A stretch of DNA of 64,000 nucleotides from an uncultured Clostridia bacterium (GTDB taxonomy: Bacteria > Bacillota > Clostridia > Christensenellales > Christensenellaceae). The stretch lies in contig CALVMT010000064.1 in NCBI GenBank assembly GCA_944347775.1, positions 1 to 64,000 of the forward strand. The letters are read 5' to 3'. Positions 55,996 through 63,517 of the stretch are shown piece by piece (position 1 is the stretch's first letter; every line of letters begins with the position of its first letter). The translations under genes and the position numbers were made by a program. The notes below the pieces were generated by a model that did not search any database, was not told the DNA's origin, and was given only the letters and a program-made list of their open reading frames with translations.

Positions 55996-56820
55996 ATGAG
56001 AAAAATACATGCAAAACAGGCGGAATCGCAGACGCCTAAATATGAAAAAAGAGAAAAGAAAAACAACGGCAAATGGATTAACGTTATTTTAGTTCTCTGC
56101 TTGGTGGCAATGGTGTTTTGTGGATATCAGATTTATGCGATATATGAAGAACAGGCCAGAGGTAATGAACTCAATAAGCAGATGGAGGTCTATGTGGAGT
56201 ATACGCCGGTAGATACCCAAGGACAGACAGAAACGGAGGGCTCACCCCTTATCGTGGATTTTGCAGCGCTACAGCAGAAAAACAGTGAAATTTGCGGTTG
56301 GATTTTATTTGAAGATAGTGTGATAAATTATCCGGTGGTTCGCGGCAGCGATAACGACTATTACTTGACGCATACCTCTTCTAAAGATAAGAATAACTGC
56401 GGTGCTATTTTTATGGATTATCATAACAGTGCGGATTTTATGGATTCCAAAACAATCATTTATGGACACCGTATGAACAATGGGACAATGTTTGCCAGTT
56501 TGCTGGAATATAGGAGCCAAGAATATTACGAGCAGCATCCTTATGGGTTGTTAGCAACTCCGGAGAAAACCTATGTATTGCAAGTTTTTGCCGCAAAAGA
56601 AATAGAAGATGATCTGGATAATTACAGGACATCCTTTACCAGTCTTGAAGATTTTTGTCAGGATATACAAATGCTTTCTGAGGATTCTTTCATTGAAACA
56701 GGGGTTGAAGTGCAGAAGGAAGATCATGTTGTCATGCTTTCTACCTGTGTAAAAGGGGATCATGGTAAGCGGTTTGTTGTTTTGGCTAGATTGGTTGACT
56801 ATGAGTCCTATGTATTTTAG
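55996..56820 (+). CDS. srtB: Class B sortase
   Basis: A 274-residue membrane-anchored transpeptidase. A basic N-terminus (residues 1-30) is followed by one membrane segment (WINVILVLCLVAMVFCGYQI) and an extracytoplasmic sortase fold. The catalytic His lies in IIYGHRMNNGTMF, Cys in VVMLSTCVKG and Arg in KRFVVLARLV. VINYPVVRGSDNDYYL is typical of class B. No sortase substrate or pilin gene is adjacent. There is no ribosome binding site before the ATG, and the only promoter seen would produce a leaderless message. No alternative start occurs before the membrane segment. It ends with TAG. Confidence 0.92.
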   Translation: MRKIHAKQAESQTPKYEKREKKNNGKWINVILVLCLVAMVFCGYQIYAIYEEQARGNELNKQMEVYVEYTPVDTQGQTETEGSPLIVDFAALQQKNSEICGWILFEDSVINYPVVRGSDNDYYLTHTSSKDKNNCGAIFMDYHNSADFMDSKTIIYGHRMNNGTMFASLLEYRSQEYYEQHPYGLLATPEKTYVLQVFAAKEIEDDLDNYRTSFTSLEDFCQDIQMLSEDSFIETGVEVQKEDHVVMLSTCVKGDHGKRFVVLARLVDYESYVF

Positions 56821-56863
56821 TTGTATTTTTTGATAGTGATAATAAATTTTGCGAAGAAAGGTA

Positions 56864-56892
56864 TTGAAATTCATTTAATTTTGAGATACAAT
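56864..56892 (+). promoter_or_regulatory. Promoter of tRNA-Thr
   Basis: TTGAAA (56864-56869), 17-base spacer, TACAAT (56887-56892), about 11 bases before the mature tRNA 5' end. Confidence 0.75.
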
Positions 56893-56903
56893 AATTTAGC
56901 AAC

Positions 56904-56980
56904 GCTGGTGTAGCTCAGTTGGTAGAGCACTTCATTGGTAATGAAGAGGTTCATGAGTTCGATTCTCATCACCAGCTCCA
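56904..56980 (+). tRNA. tRNA-Thr (anticodon GGT)
   Basis: The acceptor GCTGGTG pairs with CACCAGC, followed by discriminator T and an encoded CCA (56978-56980). The D-arm reads GTAGCTCAGTTGGTAGAGCA. The anticodon stem ACTTCAT...ATGAAG has loop TTGGTAA with GGT. The T-arm is GTTCGATTC. Confidence 0.97.
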
Positions 56981-57027
56981 AACTTGCCTTTGTCAAGAAT
57001 TAAAACAAAAAGCTAAGAATTAAAAAT

Positions 57028-57085
57028 AAGTACAAGCAAGCCTATGAAGAAAATCCTAAAGGTAAGTTTGTACTTTTCTTTTTTC
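57028..57085 (+). terminator. Hairpin region after tRNA-Thr, probable terminator
   Basis: AAGTACAA (57028-57035) pairs with TTGTACTT (57068-57075), followed by TTCTTTTTT. A competing helix, AACTTGCCTTT (56981-56991) with AAAGGTAAGTT (57058-57068), can also form. Confidence 0.6.
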
Positions 57086-57220
57086 ACTATCTATTATTCA
57101 TTAATATTCTTTTTACTTATTCCCTTATTAATATTTTAATTAAAAAATTTTTTCTCTTGTTAATTAAATTTTAATAATTTTTTGCATCTTATTATCTGCC
57201 ATATTTATTGTAAGTTAGCG

Positions 57221-57318
57221 GTGAGTCATGAGATGTGACAGGTGAGAATTTATGGTTGCTTTGTAATCTCTATCATAGTTTCTCATTTCTCACATCACAT
57301 TTCACACTTCTCACAAAT
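57221..57318. repeat. Imperfect inverted repeat of GTGAGA-like units
   Basis: GTGAGTCATGAGATGTGACA then GGTGAGA (57221-57247) is mirrored by TCTCATTTCTCACATCACAT then TTCACACTTCTCAC (57281-57314). Short GTGAGA/ATGTGA units recur within each arm. It lies between tRNA-Thr and the GNAT gene. It is the only structured element in the otherwise empty 57086-57327 gap. Confidence 0.6.
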
Positions 57319-57327
57319 TAGGATTTT

Positions 57328-57855
57328 TTATTCTAAATCTATCCAGTATCTTTGATAGATTTTACCATCTTCAATAACTTCGTTTTCTAAGATACCACCA
57401 TTATTGATAATAGATTTAGATGATCCGACATTATTTTTTTCGCATACTACCAACACTCTTTTGATTCCAAGCTTCTTACACTCTTTTAAGGCTAATCTAA
57501 TCATTTTAGTTGCATAGCCCCTCCTTCTTTCACTAGGTCTAACCCCATCACCTATATGACCACCATATTTTAATAAATGATCATTTAAATTATGGCGGAT
57601 ATTAATAGCACCAACTATGATATTTCTTTGATCATCAAGACAAAAGAAAGTAGAATCGGGCACTAATCCATTTTTATCTTCCCTAATTTCTAAATTTTCT
57701 AAGTAGTAATCAAAGTCATGATAGTCATTTTTAAAAATAGCTTTAGGTGATCTATTGGTCTCTGGGTGTTGTTCATTATAAGCTATCCACTCCTTTAACA
57801 TATCGATTATTTGGTCCTTATATTCATAAGAACCTTTAATTAATTTTAATGACAT
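57328..57855 (-). CDS. GNAT-family N-acetyltransferase, 175 aa
   Basis: A 175-residue GNAT protein. The acetyl-CoA loop region is HIGDGVRPSERRRGYATKMI (R-R-G-Y-A), preceded by IIVGAINIRHNLNDHLLKYG; the C-terminal CEKNNVGSSKSIINNGG is typical. The substrate is unknown. The base composition is much more AT-rich than the surrounding genes and codons favour A/T. With the next GNAT gene it forms an insert beside tRNA-Thr. GGAGG before the ATG at 57855 supports the start. Confidence 0.88.
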   Translation of the reverse strand: MSLKLIKGSYEYKDQIIDMLKEWIAYNEQHPETNRSPKAIFKNDYHDFDYYLENLEIREDKNGLVPDSTFFCLDDQRNIIVGAINIRHNLNDHLLKYGGHIGDGVRPSERRRGYATKMIRLALKECKKLGIKRVLVVCEKNNVGSSKSIINNGGILENEVIEDGKIYQRYWIDLE

Positions 57856-57977
57856 AAATTTTACCTCCGTAAATTACTTATTTATTGTGCTAATTATATC
57901 ATTACAATGAAAAATAATCTATAATATCGGAAAATATTAAATTTAGAAGAGTGAATTTCATCATACATAGTAATACC

Positions 57978-58457
57978 TCATATTTTCTTCATAGCTTCTA
58001 TACTTCTATTAAAATAACCACTTTTATAATAAAAATTTTGAGCTTTCTCATTATAAGCAAATACATTGATTAAAATAGCTTTACATCCAACTTCTTTAAA
58101 ATAGTTTTCCATTTTGCTTAATAATTGTTTTCCAATACCATTTGAGCGACATTTTTTTGATATAACTAATTCCGTCACTCTACCTCTTTTTGGAACACAA
58201 GAATCATAACTTTTCTCATCTTCATTATTTATAAGTCCAACAATTAGTCCAATTACTTTTTCATCTTCTATTGCTAAAAATATTTTTACTTTATATCTAT
58301 TTACTTCATCCATTGTTTTTTCAAAATATTTCTCTCTATAGTCGGCAGTCAAAATATTATATTTTTCTTTATCTAGTTGCACAATATATTCTTGTAATTC
58401 CACAAGTAAGTTCTTAATTGATTCATCGTATTTGGTAGAATAATTTATTATTTCCAA
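57978..58457 (-). CDS. GNAT-family N-acetyltransferase, about 159 aa
   Basis: A GNAT protein with LVISKKCRSNGIGKQLLSKM (acetyl-CoA loop C-R-S-N-G-I-G-K) and a C-terminal AYNEKAQNFYYKSGYFNRSI. The start is uncertain. TTG 58457 (LEIINYSTKYDES) is chosen, GTG 58466 is also in frame, and the frame is open to 58475. The ribosome binding site is weak (GGGTGG). Like its neighbour it is very AT-rich and probably acquired. The two genes do not overlap (122 bases apart) and are not close paralogues. Confidence 0.82.
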   Translation of the reverse strand: MEIINYSTKYDESIKNLLVELQEYIVQLDKEKYNILTADYREKYFEKTMDEVNRYKVKIFLAIEDEKVIGLIVGLINNEDEKSYDSCVPKRGRVTELVISKKCRSNGIGKQLLSKMENYFKEVGCKAILINVFAYNEKAQNFYYKSGYFNRSIEAMKKI

Positions 58458-58638
58458 AATAACCACCCATAACAATTATAAAATTTAAGTCAATTTTTTT
58501 ATATACTTTCATTGAAATTTAATAACAAAGCATATATAATAATTAATTTTAGAAAGAGAACAAAGTTCGTAACTTGTATGGGATTCTTGCATTATATTAA
58601 AAATAAAGAAAAATTTGCAAAATAAGGTGGTATGTACG

Positions 58639-58680
58639 GAAAAGAGGATACATTTTGATTTAAAAATGTATCCTCTTTTT
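58639..58680. terminator. Bidirectional hairpin upstream of the ureohydrolase gene
   Basis: AAAGAGGATACATTTT (58641-58656) and AAAATGTATCCTCTTT (58663-58678) form a perfect 16-bp stem followed by T. No gene lies immediately before it on the plus strand, so it may end a transcript lost from this region. The rest of 58476-58823 is empty AT-rich DNA. Confidence 0.8.
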
Positions 58681-58848
58681 CATTTATTAATGTTAAATTT
58701 AAATTGTAAGAGAAAAAATAAGAGAAAAACTTGAATTTTATATATTGATTATACTAAAATATACGCCAAGAGGAATGATAGAAAATCATTCATATGGTTG
58801 AGAATAGAAAGGAAATAGAATCGATGAAAAGCAGTAAACCGACAATTT

Positions 58849-59814
58849 ATGACCCGGCTTTTTTTGCCAAATAATATCTACAGTGGCGTACCTTCGTTTT
58901 TAAATTTGCCTGTTTTGGAGAATAAAAAAGAACTTGAAGGGTTAGATGTAGCGATAATGGGTGTGCCCTGGGAGGGAGGATGTACAATTGGTGGATATTC
59001 TTCCTGTACGGAATCACCGAAATCTATTCGTAGTGCATCAATTCGATATACGGGATTTTTGCCTGATTTTGGGATAGATTCTTTTGATTATTTAAAGGCT
59101 GCTGATTATGGAGATGTTCCTGTACAGAATGGGAATTATGAATTTACTTTTGAACAGATTCGCAAAAAGTGCGGAGAAATATTGGATGCAAATGTTATTC
59201 CGCTGACGTTAGGCGGAGATCATTCGATTGCGTATCCCATTATTAGCGAAATTGCGAAGCGGCATCCCGGAAAGGTTGGCGTACTGCACTTTGATGCGCA
59301 TCTTGATAACTATCCGGCATTTGGCGATGATCTGTATGCTCGCTGTTCGCCATTTTACCAGTTATATCAAAATAAGGATATGGATCCGTCAAAAATTGTC
59401 CATATCGGGATTCGCGGACCTCGAAATCATAAGGAGGAGTACAATAATGTAAAAAAATTTGGGGCAACGATGATCCGCAGCATTGATGTCGAGGAGCAGG
59501 GCTGGAAAACAAGTATAGAGCATGCATTGCAAATTGCGGGAAAAGGTACAGACATCATGTATGTGACAATTTGCTCGGACGCATTGGATGCTGCATTTAT
59601 GCCTCAAGGGCCACAGGATATGTGCGGGCTCAGTTCGTATGAATTGGCGATGATGGTACATGAATGTGGTTTGGCGGGGGCAAAAGGATTTGATTTTGTT
59701 GAAATCTATCCTGATGCATATAGCTTGCATACTGCATCGCATGTAAGATGTTGGATGGCATTATATTATCTTAATGGTTTGGCAGAATATGTAAGCCGAA
59801 AGCAAAAAAAATGA
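58849..59814 (+). CDS. Ureohydrolase (agmatinase/arginase family)
   Basis: A 321-residue open segment with binuclear manganese motifs: GGDHSIAYP, DAHLDNYP and CSDALDAAFMP, plus a late Glu in FDFVEIYPD. Substrates in the family include agmatine, guanidinobutyrate and guanidine; the specificity loop (GDDLYARCSPFYQLY) does not settle it. ATG 58849 has no ribosome binding site. ATG 58824, with AAAGGA upstream, begins MKSSKPTIYDPAFFAK and stops at a TAA 16 codons on. Dropping one T from the seven-T run near 58859-58865 joins the two frames (YDPAFLPNNIYSGV). The real protein is probably about 329 residues. Confidence 0.88.
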   Translation: MTRLFLPNNIYSGVPSFLNLPVLENKKELEGLDVAIMGVPWEGGCTIGGYSSCTESPKSIRSASIRYTGFLPDFGIDSFDYLKAADYGDVPVQNGNYEFTFEQIRKKCGEILDANVIPLTLGGDHSIAYPIISEIAKRHPGKVGVLHFDAHLDNYPAFGDDLYARCSPFYQLYQNKDMDPSKIVHIGIRGPRNHKEEYNNVKKFGATMIRSIDVEEQGWKTSIEHALQIAGKGTDIMYVTICSDALDAAFMPQGPQDMCGLSSYELAMMVHECGLAGAKGFDFVEIYPDAYSLHTASHVRCWMALYYLNGLAEYVSRKQKK

Positions 59815-59844
59815 GGGAAAGGCAGGTTTTAAACTGCCTTTCCC
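59815..59844 (+). terminator. Hairpin after the ureohydrolase gene
   Basis: GGGAAAGGCAG (59815-59825) pairs perfectly with CTGCCTTTCCC (59834-59844). The downstream T-tract is poor. Confidence 0.6.
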
Positions 59845-59934
59845 TATAAGCGCAGTAAAGTAGGCGGCAATGAGAATATCTTTTGCCTGTTTTTTTGGGT
59901 ATAATAGAAAAAATATGCAAATTGGAGGAATGAA

Positions 59935-60726
59935 ATGAAACAAATTGGATTTATCGGTTGCGGTAATATGGGCGGTGCAATTTTGCTTGGAGCACTGCAA
60001 AGTGGCGCATTAAAAAAAGAACAGGTATTGGTATACGATGTTTCTCCGGTGGTAATGCAAAAAATGGCACAACAGGGTGTTCGTTTAGCAAAAGGAAATG
60101 TTGCGCTTTGTCAGCAGTGCGATATGGTATTTTTGGCGGTAAAACCGCAATATGCAGAGCAAACTCTTACAGAAATAGGGACAGCGTTGGACGAAAAGTG
60201 CATTATTTCCATTATGGCAGGAATAACGGCGGAGAGGCTCAAGGAGATGATTTGGGGAGAAGTGCGTGTACTGCGCTGCATGCCGAATACGCCCGCTATA
60301 GTAAATGAAGGTGTTTTTGCCCTGTGCACTGATACTGATGCGACAGATGAAGAAAAAAAACTTGTAGAGAAAATCTTTGGTTCGCTCGGTATTGTCGAGT
60401 GGATACCCGAACGATTAATAGATGCAGTCTGCGGATTGAGCGGAGGAGGGCCTGCCTATGTGGCAATGTTTATAGAGGCGTTAGCCGATGGCGGTGTTAT
60501 GGAAGGATTGCCAAGAACAACGGCATACCGTCTTGCTGAGCAAACAGTGCTTGGAACGGCAAAGATGTTGATGGAAAAGGGGATGCATCCGGGAGAATTA
60601 AAAGATATGGTAACTTCACCCGGAGGGACAACGATCGAAGGCTGTCTGGCATTGGAAAAAGGTGGTATGCGCGCAGCAGTGATGCAATGTGTTGTAGCAG
60701 GGGCAGAAAAATCAAAAAAAATGTAA
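59935..60726 (+). CDS. proC: Pyrroline-5-carboxylate reductase
   Basis: A 263-residue enzyme for the last step of proline synthesis. The N-terminal NAD(P) motif is IGFIGCGNMGGAILLGAL. MPNTPAIVNEGV and the C-terminal signature GGPAYVAMFIEALADGGVMEG with MVTSPGGTTIEGCLALE are clear. GGAGG lies just before the ATG at 59935. Its neighbour, a ureohydrolase, could feed ornithine-related pools if it acts on arginine, but that link is speculative. Confidence 0.97.
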   Translation: MKQIGFIGCGNMGGAILLGALQSGALKKEQVLVYDVSPVVMQKMAQQGVRLAKGNVALCQQCDMVFLAVKPQYAEQTLTEIGTALDEKCIISIMAGITAERLKEMIWGEVRVLRCMPNTPAIVNEGVFALCTDTDATDEEKKLVEKIFGSLGIVEWIPERLIDAVCGLSGGGPAYVAMFIEALADGGVMEGLPRTTAYRLAEQTVLGTAKMLMEKGMHPGELKDMVTSPGGTTIEGCLALEKGGMRAAVMQCVVAGAEKSKKM

Positions 60727-60871
60727 AAATTAATGAAGGAAAACAGAAATAACAAGGTGCAAAGCAGCATAAGCTGAGAAATTTCTGTTATAGAGAGTGA
60801 GTTATGCAGTTTTGGGTCTTAAGATTGCTTGGATGAAATAAAGGCAAAAAGCTTTTTTAAGGAGACGGGGA

Positions 60872-62059
60872 ATGATTGTAAAAAAATATGTAGACATGTT
60901 GGGGAAAAAATCCGCTATTCGTGAGCTATTTGATTATGGGGCGAAAAGGGCTCAAGAAATTGGCCGGGAAAATGTATTTGATTATAGTTTAGGAAATCCA
61001 TCGGTAGCAGTGCCCAGGGATTTTAACGAAACGTTGGCCAAGCTTGCGCTTAGCGGAGATGATTTGGCGGTGCATGGATACAGCCCGAGTCTTGGGATTT
61101 TCTCTGTACGTCAAGCTATTGCAGATTCCTTGCGCCGACGTTTTTCTCTTGATTATGAAGCAGAAAATATTTTTATGACAACGGGAGCGGCGGGCGCATT
61201 GGCTCATGCTATTCGTGCTGTTGCCGAGCCGGGTAGCGAAATCGTTACGTTTGCGCCGTATTTTCCAGAATACGGCCCTTATGTAGAGGGCGCGGGTTGT
61301 GTTCTCAGGGTAGTGCCTGCAAAACAGGAGGATTTTCAGATTGACTTCGATGCTTTCGAACGGATTATTTCACAAAAAACAGCGGCTATATTGATTAATA
61401 CGCCAAATAATCCTTCCGGTGTTGTCTATTCGGTAGAGACGTTGGTGCAATTAGCTAATATTCTGGAAATTAAACAACGAGAGTACGGGCACCCTGTTTT
61501 TTTGATTTCAGATGAACCTTATCGGGAAATTGTTTTTTCTAATCAGCGGTGTCCCTATCCGGCACGTTTTTATGAAAATACGATTACCTGTTATTCATTT
61601 AGTAAATCTCTTTCTCTGCCGGGCGAGCGGATTGGCTATATTGCCGTAAATCCTTCTTGTCAATATGCAAAATTGATTCCGCAAATGTGTGGGCAGATTT
61701 CAAGAGAAATAGGGCATAACTGCCCGCCCTCCATTATTCAGTTGGCTGTAGCACAAGTTTTAGATCAGACGGCTGATCTTTCCGTTTACGAGAAAAATAA
61801 AAATATTCTGTATCCCGCATTGATTCAGATGGGTTTTTCCTGCGTAGAGCCGGGGGGGACATTCTATATGTTTCCTTGTGTGCCGAATGGGAAAGCCGAA
61901 GAGTTTAGCGAAAAGGCAAAAGAGTTTGATTTGCTTTTGGTTCCGGGAACGACATTTGGGTGCCCGGGAAATTTCCGTATTTCTTACTGTATTGATACCG
62001 ATAAAGTATACCGTTCTCTGGATGCTTTTCGCAAGCTGGCTAATGTATATTTTCCCTGA
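60872..62059 (+). CDS. Pyridoxal-phosphate-dependent aminotransferase, class I/II
   Basis: A 395-residue fold-type I aminotransferase. Landmarks are FDYSLGNPSVAVP, VHGYSPSLGIFSVRQAIADS, TTGAAGALAHAIRAV, NTPNNPSGVVYS, SDEPYREI and the PLP-lysine segment SFSKSLSLPGERIGYIAV. It resembles aspartate/aromatic aminotransferases; the true substrate is unclear. AAGGAGACGGGG precedes the ATG. It is followed after 12 bases by the glycerol-1-phosphate dehydrogenase-like gene and shares its transcript. Confidence 0.92.
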   Translation: MIVKKYVDMLGKKSAIRELFDYGAKRAQEIGRENVFDYSLGNPSVAVPRDFNETLAKLALSGDDLAVHGYSPSLGIFSVRQAIADSLRRRFSLDYEAENIFMTTGAAGALAHAIRAVAEPGSEIVTFAPYFPEYGPYVEGAGCVLRVVPAKQEDFQIDFDAFERIISQKTAAILINTPNNPSGVVYSVETLVQLANILEIKQREYGHPVFLISDEPYREIVFSNQRCPYPARFYENTITCYSFSKSLSLPGERIGYIAVNPSCQYAKLIPQMCGQISREIGHNCPPSIIQLAVAQVLDQTADLSVYEKNKNILYPALIQMGFSCVEPGGTFYMFPCVPNGKAEEFSEKAKEFDLLLVPGTTFGCPGNFRISYCIDTDKVYRSLDAFRKLANVYFP

Positions 62060-62071
62060 GGAGGAATAAAG

Positions 62072-63424
62072 GTGACAGAATTTTGGGAAAATTTTCCGCT
62101 TTCGCAATTGCTGTGTGAGGAAGGTTTTCAATGTGAATGTGGGAAGACACACAAAACAACATTGAAATATGTGGATATTGCGCGAGGGGCATTGCAAAAC
62201 CTACCTTTACGTGTGCGACAACTGGGAGGGAGCCATGTGCAAATGTATTGTGATCAAAATACTTGGTTTGCAGCGGGAAAGCAGGCAGCAGCACTGTTAA
62301 AAGAAGCACAGATCCCTTATGATTGCTATTCTTTTCCGCAAAAAAAGGTTTATGCGGATGCCGCGCCAGTAGGGCAGGCCGCAATGCACTTTCATTGCAA
62401 AAGTGATATTATTGTCGGTGTTGGTTGTGGGACAATAAACGACATTTGCAAAATTATTTCAAGCCTTACCGGACGGCCGTATATTATTGTAGCTACTGCA
62501 CCTTCAATGGATGGTTTTGCCTCGGATACATCGTCTATGGTTGTTGATGGGTTGAAATCTTCCTTGCCTGCCTCGAGTGCACAGGCGATTATCGGAGATA
62601 CAAATATTCTTGCAGCAGCGCCGGCGGAAATGATCAGCGCAGGATTTGGAGATATGTTGGCGAAATATATCAGTATTTGCGAATGGCGGATTTCTCATGA
62701 AATTAATGGGGAATATTATTGCCCGCATGTTGCACAGTTAGTTCGGAATTCCTTGCAGAAATGTATAGCATATTCGGGTAAAATAGCGGAACGTGATCAT
62801 GATGCGATAAAAAATGTAATGGAAGGGCTGACGTTGTCGGGGATTGCGATGAGATTTGCCGGCGTAACGCGCCCGGCTTCGGGGATGGAACATTATTTCT
62901 CGCATTTGTGGGATATGCGTGCGCTCGAATTTGGCTGGGAGGAACATTTACATGGTATACAAGTAGGGATCGGAACAATACTTTCTCTGAAAGTATATGA
63001 ATACTTGCGGACAGTGAAGCCGAATAAAGAAAAAGCATTGGCAACGGTAGCTGCATTTTCAGTGAAAAAATGGGAGGAGGAGATATATCGTTTCTTGGGA
63101 AAAAGCGCACAAAATATTATTGCGTTGGAACAAAAAGAACGAAAATTTGATCCGGTAAAGCATTCTGTACGTTTAGATATAATCATTGATAAATGGCCAA
63201 TTGTACAACAAATCATCGCGGAGGAATTGCCGGCTGCAAAGGAAATAAGCAATTTATTAAAAAAATTGGGCGCAAAAACAACGCCAGAAGAATTGGGTAT
63301 AGACATAAAAACCGTAAAACAGACGTTTATTACGACAAAGGATATTCGCGATAAATATATCGGAAGCCGCCTGTTGTGGGATCTGGGATTATTGGAAGAA
63401 GCTGCAGAAAAGCTTTTTATGTAA
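62072..63424 (+). CDS. sn-glycerol-1-phosphate dehydrogenase-like protein (AraM/EgsA family)
   Basis: A 450-residue iron-type dehydrogenase-fold protein. The NAD-binding VGVGCGTINDICKIIS, the substrate block TAPSMDGFASDTSSMVVDGL and SAGFGDMLAKYISICEWRIS are characteristic of AraM/EgsA. The metal His residues are probably in PASGMEHYFSHLWDM and HLHGIQVGIGTIL. Bacterial members reduce dihydroxyacetone phosphate to glycerol-1-phosphate, used by PcrB-like prenyltransferases or other ether lipids. A C-terminal extension of about 60 residues goes beyond the core. It starts with GTG behind GAGGAGGA. Confidence 0.9.
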   Translation: MTEFWENFPLSQLLCEEGFQCECGKTHKTTLKYVDIARGALQNLPLRVRQLGGSHVQMYCDQNTWFAAGKQAAALLKEAQIPYDCYSFPQKKVYADAAPVGQAAMHFHCKSDIIVGVGCGTINDICKIISSLTGRPYIIVATAPSMDGFASDTSSMVVDGLKSSLPASSAQAIIGDTNILAAAPAEMISAGFGDMLAKYISICEWRISHEINGEYYCPHVAQLVRNSLQKCIAYSGKIAERDHDAIKNVMEGLTLSGIAMRFAGVTRPASGMEHYFSHLWDMRALEFGWEEHLHGIQVGIGTILSLKVYEYLRTVKPNKEKALATVAAFSVKKWEEEIYRFLGKSAQNIIALEQKERKFDPVKHSVRLDIIIDKWPIVQQIIAEELPAAKEISNLLKKLGAKTTPEELGIDIKTVKQTFITTKDIRDKYIGSRLLWDLGLLEEAAEKLFM

Positions 63425-63443
63425 AAAACGAAAAGCGTAAGAA

Positions 63444-63473
63444 ATAAATCCCTGCTGGAAGGCAGGGATTTAT
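63444..63473 (+). terminator. Hairpin after the glycerol-1-phosphate dehydrogenase-like gene
   Basis: ATAAATCCCTGC (63444-63455) pairs with GCAGGGATTTAT (63462-63473). The U-tract is weak, so read-through to the next gene is possible. Confidence 0.6.
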
Positions 63474-63517
63474 ATGATAAGGAAGATGAGACAATAGCAA
63501 AAAGGTTGGGGAAAACA

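Noticed and set aside
57221..57318. CRISPR array
   Set aside because: The repeated units are short, degenerate and inverted, without equal-length spacers or cas genes.
56904..58620. Integrative element with attachment sites at tRNA-Thr
   Set aside because: I found no repeat of the tRNA 3' end downstream and no integrase, so only acquisition of DNA is suggested, not a defined element.
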